In this document: positions 1 to 7,439 of the stretch, piece after piece | Position numbering within the stretch: position 1 is the stretch's first letter | How the letters are laid out: each line of letters starts with the position of its first letter | Assembly (NCBI RefSeq): GCF_004011155.1 | Contig: NZ_RJWG01000009.1 | Span: forward strand, 1-64,000 | DNA length: 64,000 bases | Source of the DNA: Clostridium prolinivorans | GTDB lineage: Bacteria > Bacillota > Clostridia > Clostridiales > Clostridiaceae | Direction of reading: 5' to 3' | Translations under genes and position numbers: made by a program | The notes under the pieces: model-generated | Told to the model about the DNA's origin: nothing | The model's database searches: none | Seen by the model: the letters and a program-made list of their open reading frames with translations, nothing else

Positions 1-91
1 TATACATATAATCAATTTGTACATTCTTAAATGATCACTTTCTTACATTCTTATCGTATCATTTATAATTATGCACAGGAAGGACTTTCTT
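1..91. other. AT-rich left edge, possible end of an integrated element
   Basis: No ORF or RNA is recognisable here. The stretch directly abuts the 3' half of a tRNA-Trp gene whose 5' half (acceptor 5' strand and D arm) is absent, so it is the side on which an integrated element would lie. That assignment is inference, because the element itself would be outside the window. Confidence 0.3.
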
Positions 92-140
92 CGGTCTCCA
101 AAACCGTTGGTTGCGGGTTCGATTCCTGCTGCCCCTGCCA
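92..140 (+). pseudogene. 3' half of tRNA-Trp (CCA anticodon), probable att-site duplicate
   Basis: The segment contains an anticodon stem-loop (CGGT, loop CTCCAAA, ACCG; anticodon CCA for Trp), a variable loop, a complete T arm (GCGGG, TTCGATT, CCTGC), an acceptor 3' strand TGCCCCT, discriminator G and encoded CCA. This matches the usual bacterial tRNA-Trp 3' half. The matching 5' half, which should start AGGGGCA with a D arm, is missing: the bases upstream of position 92 do not fold as a D arm and do not pair with the acceptor strand. Such orphan tRNA 3' halves are typically left by site-specific integration of a phage or island into a tRNA gene. The intact gene would then lie to the left of this window. 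Confidence 0.75.
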
Positions 141-156
141 AAGTAACTAGAAACAT

Positions 157-206
157 AAAAAAAGAGTTTTAGTATATTTTAGTGTATACTAAAACTCTTT
201 TTTATT
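157..206 (+). terminator. strong bidirectional terminator after the tRNA fragment
   Basis: There is a 16-bp perfect stem (161-176 with 185-200), an 8-nt loop, and A/T runs on both sides. It is probably the original tRNA-Trp terminator, kept with the 3' half of the gene. Confidence 0.9.
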
Positions 207-339
207 TTACTTTAAAACAACTTCAATCCATTGGTGTTATGAAGAAAATTTAACTACTTTAATCTGTTGTTTAGATAATTACCTATTATTAGATAATTAC
301 CTATTAAAAGGTTATTTGAATAGATATTGTTAATACTTT

Positions 340-978
340 TTAATTTATGGCTAAATCAGTTTCATCTTTAATATTAATAATTTCATTAAAAATTTCATCA
401 CTATTGATTTCTCTAATCATATTAATTAATTCACTAAATATTATAAACTCCAATTGTAAATCAGTGTTTTTTTCAATATTTTTTAAATATTCCCATGCAT
501 TTTTATTAATACTTCCTGTAGTAACTATAATTCCTTTTTTTATGCCATCACCAACCATAGCTCCAACTAACTTTTGGCATATTTCTCTACCTATTTCAAA
601 TGTATCATATTCACCATTACCATCATTGTATCTTTTACACTCTACATATGTATCTCCATTTAATATAATATCTTTACCTCCATCACAAGAAGCTTTAGTT
701 AGTTCAACACTTTCGTACTTTCCAGATTTTTTAAATAACCATGCACAAAATTTTTCAAATTCTCTACCTGTCATATTTTTTATTAAATTTTCTGCTATTT
801 TTAAATCAATTTCACTTAATGAATTATATTCTTTAAATGAATTATGATCTTTAAATATAAATTTAAAGATTTTTACTATTATTAATTTAATCCATTCATA
901 TGATAATATTGCCAATATAAAAATAAAAAACATTTCTCCATAATTTACATCTAATAATTTTAAAATAATTTCTCCCAT
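340..978 (-). CDS. membrane-anchored Mrr-like restriction endonuclease domain protein
   Basis: This 212-residue protein has an N-terminal hydrophobic segment (about residues 16-43) followed by a cytoplasmic domain of the Mrr_cat / restriction endonuclease type IV family. The PD-(D/E)xK core is visible as D103 and E113-C-K115, preceded by the family's G-R-E-F-E-x-F helix near residue 71. The family binds or cuts DNA, often methylated or foreign. The start is an ATG with GAGGTGA 6 nt upstream. It stands alone between two terminators, about 200 bp from the tRNA-Trp fragment. Defence genes are common near such integration hot spots, but membership of an island is inference. The actual substrate is unknown. 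Confidence 0.75.
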   Translation of the reverse strand: MGEIILKLLDVNYGEMFFIFILAILSYEWIKLIIVKIFKFIFKDHNSFKEYNSLSEIDLKIAENLIKNMTGREFEKFCAWLFKKSGKYESVELTKASCDGGKDIILNGDTYVECKRYNDGNGEYDTFEIGREICQKLVGAMVGDGIKKGIIVTTGSINKNAWEYLKNIEKNTDLQLEFIIFSELINMIREINSDEIFNEIINIKDETDLAIN

Positions 979-1108
979 AAAAAATCACCTCATATAAATT
1001 ATTGGCACAATATATATTTTTATACTTATTTGAATAATATATAAATTTATTAATAATTATGTTTATATATTTTCATAATTTTGTCAATAATTTAATTGAG
1101 GTGATTTC

Positions 1109-1237
1109 ATGAATATAAAAAAATTAACTAAAAATATTGCTAAAATATATTTTTCCATAAGTGTGATTACATTAATTTTATTTTTTTTATTAATTTTATT
1201 TACTCCTAAAATTTTAAACTGGATTTTGTTTAAATAA
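1109..1237 (+). CDS. small hydrophobic membrane peptide (42 aa)
   Basis: A short ORF begins with ATG 7 nt after GAGGTGA and encodes 42 residues. It has a basic N-terminus (MNIKKLTKNIAK), one strongly hydrophobic helix (about residues 15-33) and a short TPKILNWILFK tail, so it would be a single-pass membrane peptide. It ends directly before a strong terminator, as expected for a monocistronic small gene. I recognise no family. It could be a toxin-like peptide or a chance ORF in AT-rich DNA; the ribosome binding site and terminator are the only support. Confidence 0.4.
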   Translation: MNIKKLTKNIAKIYFSISVITLILFFLLILFTPKILNWILFK

Positions 1238-1238
1238 A

Positions 1239-1285
1239 AAATTAAAATTTCCATGATTTTTAAAAATCGTGGAAATTTTAATTTT
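1239..1285. terminator. bidirectional terminator
   Basis: Arms of about 20 bp (1239-1261 with 1262-1284, one G-U pair) are flanked by A and T runs. It separates the plus-strand 42-aa ORF from the minus-strand ZnuA-like gene. Confidence 0.85.
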
Positions 1286-1319
1286 TATGAAATATCCAAT
1301 AAAATTTCATATTAAGAAT

Positions 1320-2303
1320 TTACTGATTTACATCTGCTTTTTTACTTTCTTCTTTTAATTGTATATTTTGAAGTAAAGTTTCTAAATTTTTTAAATTATA
1401 CTTTAACATATCCTTATAATTTATGTCATCTTTATAAGATATAATATTTAAAGTATTAATATTATACTTTTTTATAAGAAAATCATTTGCTTTTAGTTTT
1501 TCTTCATTGTCATACAAAAATATAATATTGTTATTCCCTTTAATTTTCTCCTCTAAATCAGAAATTTTTTTCTTATCTTCTTCTGTAAGTACTAAACCAT
1601 AATTATATAATTTTAAGCTGTTAAGTCCATAATTTTTTATAAAATAATCAAGTTCATCACCATCTACTATGAATGTATAGTCTTTTAATTGTTCAGTAAT
1701 ATTTTTTAATTCTTTTTCATATCCATCAATTTCTTTTATTAAATCATTAAAATTCTTCTCATATATATCTCTATTTTTTGTATCCTTATCTTGTAATGCA
1801 TTTTTAATATTAAGCATTGCTATTTTATAATTTTCTGTATTTGACCAAAAATATGGATTATCATTTATAGTTTTATCTTTATATAAAATTCCACGCTCTA
1901 ATTGTATTATTTTAACACCTCTTGATATATTAACAGGAGCAACCTTATTTTTATTTAGCTCATTTATAAAATTTTCAATCCATGGTTCCATTGCATTCCC
2001 AAAATAAAAGAATATATCTTTTTTACTTATATAATCTAAATTTTCTTTTGAATAATTAAAATTAAAAAGTTCATCCTTATTAGTAAACATATATTCTATA
2101 TTGTTTTTATCTTTTGATATATCTTTAACCATATTATAAAGAAACTTATTAGTTGTTACTATATTTAATGGAATTTGTTCTTCATTTTTATTCTCTGATT
2201 TTATATAAGGTTTAGTTTCTTTAGATTGGACAGTACAAGATACAAATATAAATACAAAAGATAAAATAAATATGCCTATTATATTTTTTTTCAATTTATA
2301 CAC
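1320..2303 (-). CDS. ZnuA-like (SBP_bac_9) lipoprotein with degenerate metal site
   Basis: This 327-residue protein has a lipoprotein signal peptide with lipobox FVSC (Cys23), so it would be anchored outside the membrane. The body follows the ZnuA/AdcA metal-binding receptor fold: an early VTTNKFLYNMVKDI segment, an FYFGNAMEPWI segment, a motif at the DPHxW position and a long central helix. The usual metal ligands are missing: the DPHxW equivalent reads NPYFW, and no His-rich loop is present. No permease or ATPase gene is adjacent. Known ZnuA proteins deliver Zn or Mn to an ABC transporter; this one may bind another ligand or have a structural role. The family call is fairly safe, the function is not. 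Confidence 0.65.
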   Translation of the reverse strand: MYKLKKNIIGIFILSFVFIFVSCTVQSKETKPYIKSENKNEEQIPLNIVTTNKFLYNMVKDISKDKNNIEYMFTNKDELFNFNYSKENLDYISKKDIFFYFGNAMEPWIENFINELNKNKVAPVNISRGVKIIQLERGILYKDKTINDNPYFWSNTENYKIAMLNIKNALQDKDTKNRDIYEKNFNDLIKEIDGYEKELKNITEQLKDYTFIVDGDELDYFIKNYGLNSLKLYNYGLVLTEEDKKKISDLEEKIKGNNNIIFLYDNEEKLKANDFLIKKYNINTLNIISYKDDINYKDMLKYNLKNLETLLQNIQLKEESKKADVNQ

Positions 2304-2497
2304 CTCTGTATTATTATAATATGGTATTTACTATATATATTTTACATAATATATATGTTAAGTGCAAACTAAACTTTCTATATATTTAATTCCCATGTTT
2401 AATATTATAATAATAGTTTATTATATAATTGCCTTTTTTATTTATGTGTATTAATATAAAAATATATGTTTATGTAAAAACTTAGGAGTGAAAATTT

Positions 2498-2956
2498 ATG
2501 GAATTTATTGTAGATAGTGTTGAAAAAACTATTGCTCTGGGTGAAAAAATTGGAAAACTTGTAAATTCTCAAGATATTATATGTTTAATAGGTGAACTTG
2601 GAACAGGTAAAACTCATATAACAAAAGGAATAGCAAAAGGTTTAGGTATAAAAGAACATATTACAAGTCCTACATTTAATATAGTAAATGAATATTATGG
2701 AAGATTAAAACTTTATCATTTTGATGTATATAGAGTTAATGATCCTGATGAAATATATGCTATTGGCTTTGATGAATATATATTTTCAGATGGAGTAAGT
2801 ATAATAGAATGGGCTAACTATATAGAAGAACTCATCCCAAAGGAATATTTAAAAATTACTATAGAAAAACTCCCTAATTTAGGTGAAAATTATAGAAAAA
2901 TAACTTTAGACGCATATGGAGATAGATATAATTATATAAAGGAGATTAGTTTATGA
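2498..2956 (+). CDS. tsaE: tRNA t6A threonylcarbamoyl biosynthesis ATPase TsaE
   Basis: This 152-residue P-loop ATPase acts with TsaB and TsaD in adding threonylcarbamoyl to A37 of ANN-decoding tRNAs. Walker A is GELGTGKT (residues 32-39), followed by the characteristic SPTFNIVNEY and HFDVYR segments. The length is normal for the family (YdiB of B. subtilis). The start is an ATG with AGGAG about 8 nt upstream. Its stop overlaps the tsaB start by 4 nt (ATGA), so the two are translationally coupled. tsaD is not next to it, whereas the AMP-forming first enzyme (ywlC, 33-34 kb) is elsewhere in the window. Confidence 0.95.
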   Translation: MEFIVDSVEKTIALGEKIGKLVNSQDIICLIGELGTGKTHITKGIAKGLGIKEHITSPTFNIVNEYYGRLKLYHFDVYRVNDPDEIYAIGFDEYIFSDGVSIIEWANYIEELIPKEYLKITIEKLPNLGENYRKITLDAYGDRYNYIKEISL

Positions 2957-3663
2957 TAGTATTAAGTATAGATTCCTCAACAGAATGTGCTAGTTGTGCA
3001 CTTGTAAGTGATGAAAAGCTTATTGGAGAAATAAATTACAATAGCAAAAAACAGCATTCTATAATATTAATGCCAATGGTGGATAAACTTCTTAAAGATT
3101 TTAAATTAACTTTAGAAGACATAGATGGATTTGTAGTTTCAAAAGGACCTGGTTCTTTTACAGGCCTTAGAATAGGTATGTCTATGGTGAAAGGGTTAAG
3201 TCAAGGAACTAATAAACCTTTTGTTTCTATATCCTCACTTGATGCACTTGCTTTTAATTTTCCTTGTAGTAATTCTATTGTTTGTCCTATATTAGATGCA
3301 CTTAGAGATAACGTATATACAGCTTTATATTATTTTAATGATGGAAATTTAAATAAACTTACAGATTATATGACACTTTATATAGATGATTTAATAGAAA
3401 TGATAAAAAAATATAATAGTCCAGTTATATTTGTAGGAGATGCTGTACCTAAATTTAAGGATAAACTTGCAAATAATATCTTAAATACCTATTTTGCACC
3501 TAATCATCTTAATGTAGTTAAGGCTTCTTCATTAGGAGAATTAGGCATAAAAAAACTTTTAAACAAAGAATACGATAATCTTTATACTTCTGTACCAATA
3601 TATTTAAGAAAGCCTCAAGCTGAAAGAGAGTATGAAAAGAAGATGAGTATAAAAAATGAATAA
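2953..3663 (+). CDS. tsaB: tRNA t6A threonylcarbamoyl biosynthesis protein TsaB
   Basis: This 236-residue member of the ASKHA (actin/Hsp70-like) family is the TsaD partner in the t6A37 complex. Diagnostic parts are the N-terminal phosphate-1-like IDSSTECASCAL and the KGPGSFTGLRIG segment near residue 65. It overlaps tsaE upstream (4 nt) and rimI downstream (8 nt), giving a compact tsaE-tsaB-rimI operon of the usual Firmicute type. The start ATG lies inside the end of tsaE and is preceded by AAGGAGA. Confidence 0.95.
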   Translation: MIVLSIDSSTECASCALVSDEKLIGEINYNSKKQHSIILMPMVDKLLKDFKLTLEDIDGFVVSKGPGSFTGLRIGMSMVKGLSQGTNKPFVSISSLDALAFNFPCSNSIVCPILDALRDNVYTALYYFNDGNLNKLTDYMTLYIDDLIEMIKKYNSPVIFVGDAVPKFKDKLANNILNTYFAPNHLNVVKASSLGELGIKKLLNKEYDNLYTSVPIYLRKPQAEREYEKKMSIKNE

Positions 3664-4102
3664 AATAGAAATTGTACCTTTTAACGAAAATTATATAAAT
3701 GATATTTTTAAAATAAGTACTATGAGTTTTACAACCTCTTGGAGCTATGAATCAATAAAAGAAGAATTAAATAATAAATTTGCTAAATATGTAGTGGCAA
3801 AAATAAATGATATAGTAATAGGTTTTGGAGGAGTATGGCTTATATTAGATGAAGGACATATAACAAATATTGCAGTTCATCCTGAGTATAGAGGTATAGG
3901 AGCTGGTGATATGATTGTTGAAGCTTTAATTGAACTTTGTAAGTTAGAAGGAATAAAATCTATGACTTTAGAAGTTAGAGCTTCAAATATAATAGCACAA
4001 AATTTATATAAAAAACATGGTTTTATAGAAGCTGGTATAAGAAAAAATTATTATTCTGATACTAAAGAAGATGGAATTATAATGTGGAAATATAATTTAT
4101 AA
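3656..4102 (+). CDS. rimI: ribosomal protein S18-alanine N-acetyltransferase RimI
   Basis: This 148-residue GNAT-fold acetyltransferase carries the acetyl-CoA motif PEYRGIGAGDMIVE (centre about residue 80) and the C-terminal NLYKKHGF signature of RimI. RimI acetylates the N-terminal alanine of ribosomal protein S18. The gene starts inside the 3' end of tsaB, and the operon ends at a strong hairpin right after its stop. The tsaB-rimI linkage is common in Firmicutes and supports the name over a generic GNAT. Confidence 0.88.
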   Translation: MNKIEIVPFNENYINDIFKISTMSFTTSWSYESIKEELNNKFAKYVVAKINDIVIGFGGVWLILDEGHITNIAVHPEYRGIGAGDMIVEALIELCKLEGIKSMTLEVRASNIIAQNLYKKHGFIEAGIRKNYYSDTKEDGIIMWKYNL

Positions 4103-4146
4103 TTTAAAAGGCAACTTGTAAATTTACAAATTGCCTTTTAAATTAT
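4099..4146. terminator. convergent terminator rimI / ribU
   Basis: A 16-bp inverted repeat (4099-4114 with 4131-4146) is flanked by A/T-rich ends. It serves the plus-strand tsaE operon and the minus-strand ribU gene. Confidence 0.88.
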
Positions 4147-4150
4147 AATT

Positions 4151-4783
4151 TTATATTTCATTATATTTTTCTTTTTTGGCTGAAAAATCAGTATTTTTAT
4201 GAAGTACTGGAGATAAACCTTTATATAAAGGTGTTGTAATGACTGCAATTACTATACCTTTTAAAATATTAAAAGGAACTATTGACCATATTATAAGAGT
4301 TTTTAAATCTGTAACCTTTGGATTAATTGCTTTTGCCATATCTATAATAGCTTGAAGTCCAAATCCTCCTGCTGTTGCATAAAAAGGTATTAATATAAAA
4401 TAATTAAATAATGCAGCAGTTATTGTCATAGCAATGTTCCCAAGAATCATACCAAATATGGCATTTTTCTTTGATTTGTGTCTTTTGTATATATATCCTG
4501 ATGTAAATACAAAAGCTGAACCTACTAAAAAATTCGCAAGTTCTCCAATCCACATTGTTTTTGAACCTGTTATAGCACCATTTAATATATTTTTTAATAA
4601 TTCAATTATTACACCTTCTACTGGACCTAATGCAAAAGCTCCAATTAATGCTGGAATATCACTTAAATCAATTTCTAAAAAAGATGGAAAAATTGGTAAT
4701 TTAAAACTAAACATCATAATTACAAATGATATAGCCCCTAAAAATGAAATTTTTACTAATGTGTTTATATTTTTGTTCTTCAT
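4151..4783 (-). CDS. ribU: riboflavin ECF transporter S component RibU
   Basis: This 210-residue integral membrane protein has about six hydrophobic segments. It has the S-component pattern: a charged-hydrophobic N-terminus, PIFPSFLEIDLSDIPALIGAF near residue 30 (typical of riboflavin S components), and a short basic tail. It would bind riboflavin and work with the shared EcfA/EcfA'/EcfT energising module, which is not in this window. The start ATG follows AAGGAGGGG by 7 nt. The assignment is reinforced by an FMN riboswitch with a terminator directly upstream on the same strand, so vitamin uptake should be shut off when FMN is plentiful. Confidence 0.93.
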   Translation of the reverse strand: MKNKNINTLVKISFLGAISFVIMMFSFKLPIFPSFLEIDLSDIPALIGAFALGPVEGVIIELLKNILNGAITGSKTMWIGELANFLVGSAFVFTSGYIYKRHKSKKNAIFGMILGNIAMTITAALFNYFILIPFYATAGGFGLQAIIDMAKAINPKVTDLKTLIIWSIVPFNILKGIVIAVITTPLYKGLSPVLHKNTDFSAKKEKYNEI

Positions 4784-4838
4784 TAAAGTCCCCTCCTTAT
4801 AATATTATTTTGTATATTTGTATAATTTAATTCACAAT

Positions 4839-4866
4839 AAAAAGCCCTGACAAAACTGTCAGGGCA
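4839..4866 (-). terminator. riboswitch-controlled terminator upstream of ribU
   Basis: A perfect hairpin (GCCCTGACA, loop, TGTCAGGGC; 4844-4865) is followed on the minus strand by a U-run. Its 5' arm TGCCCTGA is exactly complementary to TCAGGGCA in the start of the FMN aptamer, which gives a simple antiterminator for the FMN-free state. Confidence 0.88.
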
Positions 4867-4901
4867 AACAAGCTTATAAATTAAATATATTTCTAAATAT
4901 A

Positions 4902-5025
4902 TTTCTTCTTTCATCCAGACTTTACTGTCGGCTTCGGAGTTACACCGAATCTGCCATAAAATGGCTCGCGGGCTATACCGCCGGTCGGGAATCCTAATTT
5001 CTTAGTCACCCTGCCCTGAAGATTA
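4902..5025 (-). promoter_or_regulatory. FMN riboswitch (RFN element)
   Basis: On the minus strand the conserved RFN blocks occur in order: ATCTTCAGGGCAGGG, TTCCCGACCGGCGGTA, AGCCCGCGAGC, GGTGTAACTCCGAAGCCGACA and AGTAAAGTCTGGATG. This matches the FMN aptamer consensus closely. It sits between a sigma-A-like promoter and ribU and controls a downstream terminator. Confidence 0.97.
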
Positions 5026-5048
5026 TAATTATTAACTTTTATAAAAAA

Positions 5049-5077
5049 ATTATATAACAATTTTATACATAAAACAA
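5049..5077 (-). promoter_or_regulatory. promoter of the RFN-ribU transcript
   Basis: On the minus strand there is a perfect -10 TATAAT (5049-5054) and a weak -35 TTGTTT (5072-5077) with a 17-nt spacer. Initiation would fall about 20 nt before the aptamer. Confidence 0.6.
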
Positions 5078-5101
5078 GTATTACAAAAAATTTTTTAATA
5101 A

Positions 5102-7261
5102 TTATTCTTTTTTCATACTAAGAGATATTCTTTTCCTTTTTTCATCTACATCTATAACTTTAACCTCTACTATATCTCCAACTTTAACAATATCTAAAGG
5201 ATGTCTTACAAATTTATCTGACATTTGGCTTTTATGTACAAGTCCATCTTGATGAACTCCTATATCTATAAATGCTCCAAAATCAGCTACATTTCTTACT
5301 GTACCCATAAGTACCATCCCTGGTTTAAGTTGAGTTATATCTATAACTCCTGTTTTAAATATAGGTTTAGGGAGCTCTTCTCTTGGATCTCTTCCTGGTT
5401 TTTTTATTTCTTTAACTATATCTTTTAATGTAGGAATACCTATGCCTAATTTTTCAGCTAAAAAATCTATTCCTTTTTCATTAATTCTTTCATCTATGTC
5501 ATAAAGCTTTGAATTTTTTAAATCATCTAAAGTATAACCCAAAATATTTAAAAGCTCTTTAGCAGCTTTATACGATTCAGGATGAACAGATGTATTATCT
5601 AAAGGTTCATCACTTTCCATAACTCTTAAAAATCCTGCACATTGTTCAAAAGCTTTTTCTCCAAGCCTTTTTACTTTTAAAAGCTCTTTTCTATTTTTAA
5701 ATTTTCCATTTTCTTCTCTATATGCAACTATATTTGAAGCTATTGTTGAGTTTATACCAGATATATAAGATAAAAGTGATGGTGTAGCTACATTTAAATC
5801 AACTCCAACAGAATTAACACAATCTTCTACTACTCCTCTTAAGGATTCATCTAATTTTTTAGGACTTACATCATGTTGATATTGTCCTACTCCTATGGAT
5901 TTTGGATCAATTTTTACAAGTTCAGCTAAAGGATCTTGTAATCTTCTTGCAATAGATATAGCACCTCTTATAGAAACATTAACTTCAGGATATTCTTTAG
6001 ATGCAAGTTCAGATGCCGAATAAACAGAAGCTCCAGCTTCACTTACTATTACATAATAAATTTCTTTACCTGTTTCTTCTTTAACTTCTTTAATAAGTCT
6101 TGAAAGTACTTCTTCTGATTCTCTGCTAGCTGTTCCATTACCCAAAGATATAACATCTACATTATATTTATAAATTAATTCTTTAAGTTTTTTTATAGAA
6201 CCTTCTATATCGTTTTGAGGTTCAGTAGCATAAACTGTTGCCTGATCTAAAAATTTTCCTGTATCATCTAAAACTGCTATCTTGCATCCAGTTCTAAATC
6301 CAGGATCATATCCTAAAACAACTTTTCCTTTTATTGGAGGCTGCATAAGAAGTGATTTTAAATTAGCCTTAAATATTTCTATTGCCCCATTTTCTCCTTT
6401 TTCAGTTAAATCTGCTCTTATTTCTCTTTCAATAGAAGGATATATAAGTCTTTTAACAGCGTCTTTTATAGCCTCTGCAATATAATAGTCTGTTTCTTTA
6501 TTTTCTTTTAAACATTTTATATTTAAATATTGTATTATTTTATCATTATCTACAGTAATTTTAACTGATAATATTTTTTCTTTTTCTCCTCTATTAATAG
6601 CGAGAATTCTATGAGGTGGAATTGATTTTACAGCTTCACTATAATTATAATACATTTCATAAGGTGTAGGCTCCTCTGAACTTCCATTAGTTTCAATTAT
6701 ACCTTCACGAAGAACTAAACTTCTTATCCATTTTCTATAATCAGCTACATCTGATATCATTTCACTTATAATATCCATAGCTCCCTTTAAAGCTTCTTCT
6801 TCATTTTTAACTCCCTTTTCTTCATTTATAAAAGTTTTAGCATATTCTTTAATATCTCCATTAAATTCACCATTAAATATTATTTCTGCTAAAGGTTTTA
6901 AACCTTTTTCTACAGCTATAGTTGCTCTTGTTCTTTTCTTAGGTTTAAATGGTCTGTATATATCTTCAACTTCTGTAAGAGTTTCTGCTGCCTCTATATT
7001 AGCTTTTATTTCTTCAGTCATATTACCTTGCTCTTCTATAAGTCTTTCAACATCTTTTTTTCTATCTTCAAGATTTCTAAGATATGTAAGTCTTTCTGAA
7101 AGATTTCTAAGTGTTATGTCATCAAGACCTCCAGTAACTTCTTTTCTATATCTTGCAATAAAAGGGACTGTATTGCCTCCATCTAAAAGTTCTATGAAAT
7201 TTTCCACTTGCTTTTTTTTTAAATTAAATTCTTGAGCAAGTCTATTTGAAATATTTCCCAT
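5102..7261 (-). CDS. tex: Tex family RNA-binding transcription accessory protein
   Basis: This 719-residue protein has the standard Tex order: an N-terminal helical domain with NTVPFIARYRKE near residue 30, a YqgF/RuvC-like nuclease-fold domain (GYDPGFRTGCKIAVLD near residue 318), helix-hairpin-helix elements (SGINSTIASNIVAYREENG), and a C-terminal S1 RNA-binding domain (VRNVADFGAFIDIGVHQDGL through RKRISLSMKKE). Tex is a conserved nucleic-acid-binding factor linked to transcription and translation fidelity. Its length is typical. The ribosome binding site (AGAAGG) is rather far (about 13 nt) from the ATG. It is transcribed divergently from the M28 peptidase gene. Confidence 0.95.
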   Translation of the reverse strand: MGNISNRLAQEFNLKKKQVENFIELLDGGNTVPFIARYRKEVTGGLDDITLRNLSERLTYLRNLEDRKKDVERLIEEQGNMTEEIKANIEAAETLTEVEDIYRPFKPKKRTRATIAVEKGLKPLAEIIFNGEFNGDIKEYAKTFINEEKGVKNEEEALKGAMDIISEMISDVADYRKWIRSLVLREGIIETNGSSEEPTPYEMYYNYSEAVKSIPPHRILAINRGEKEKILSVKITVDNDKIIQYLNIKCLKENKETDYYIAEAIKDAVKRLIYPSIEREIRADLTEKGENGAIEIFKANLKSLLMQPPIKGKVVLGYDPGFRTGCKIAVLDDTGKFLDQATVYATEPQNDIEGSIKKLKELIYKYNVDVISLGNGTASRESEEVLSRLIKEVKEETGKEIYYVIVSEAGASVYSASELASKEYPEVNVSIRGAISIARRLQDPLAELVKIDPKSIGVGQYQHDVSPKKLDESLRGVVEDCVNSVGVDLNVATPSLLSYISGINSTIASNIVAYREENGKFKNRKELLKVKRLGEKAFEQCAGFLRVMESDEPLDNTSVHPESYKAAKELLNILGYTLDDLKNSKLYDIDERINEKGIDFLAEKLGIGIPTLKDIVKEIKKPGRDPREELPKPIFKTGVIDITQLKPGMVLMGTVRNVADFGAFIDIGVHQDGLVHKSQMSDKFVRHPLDIVKVGDIVEVKVIDVDEKRKRISLSMKKE

Positions 7262-7439
7262 AATATTATTTGTACCTTCTTTCTTTAAATTGTTACATTA
7301 AATGGTAAAATAGTATACTCTATACTATATTATTTTACAAAACTATCCTGCAAATTAAAAGATAAAATTTAACTTTAGTTATATAAAATTATAAAAGTTC
7401 ATATTATTTATAGATAGTAATAATATAAAGGAGTACAAA

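Noticed and set aside
347-847. 166-aa ORF opposite the Mrr-like gene
   Set aside because: It is the hydrophobic shadow of a real gene with a recognised domain, and has no ribosome binding site.
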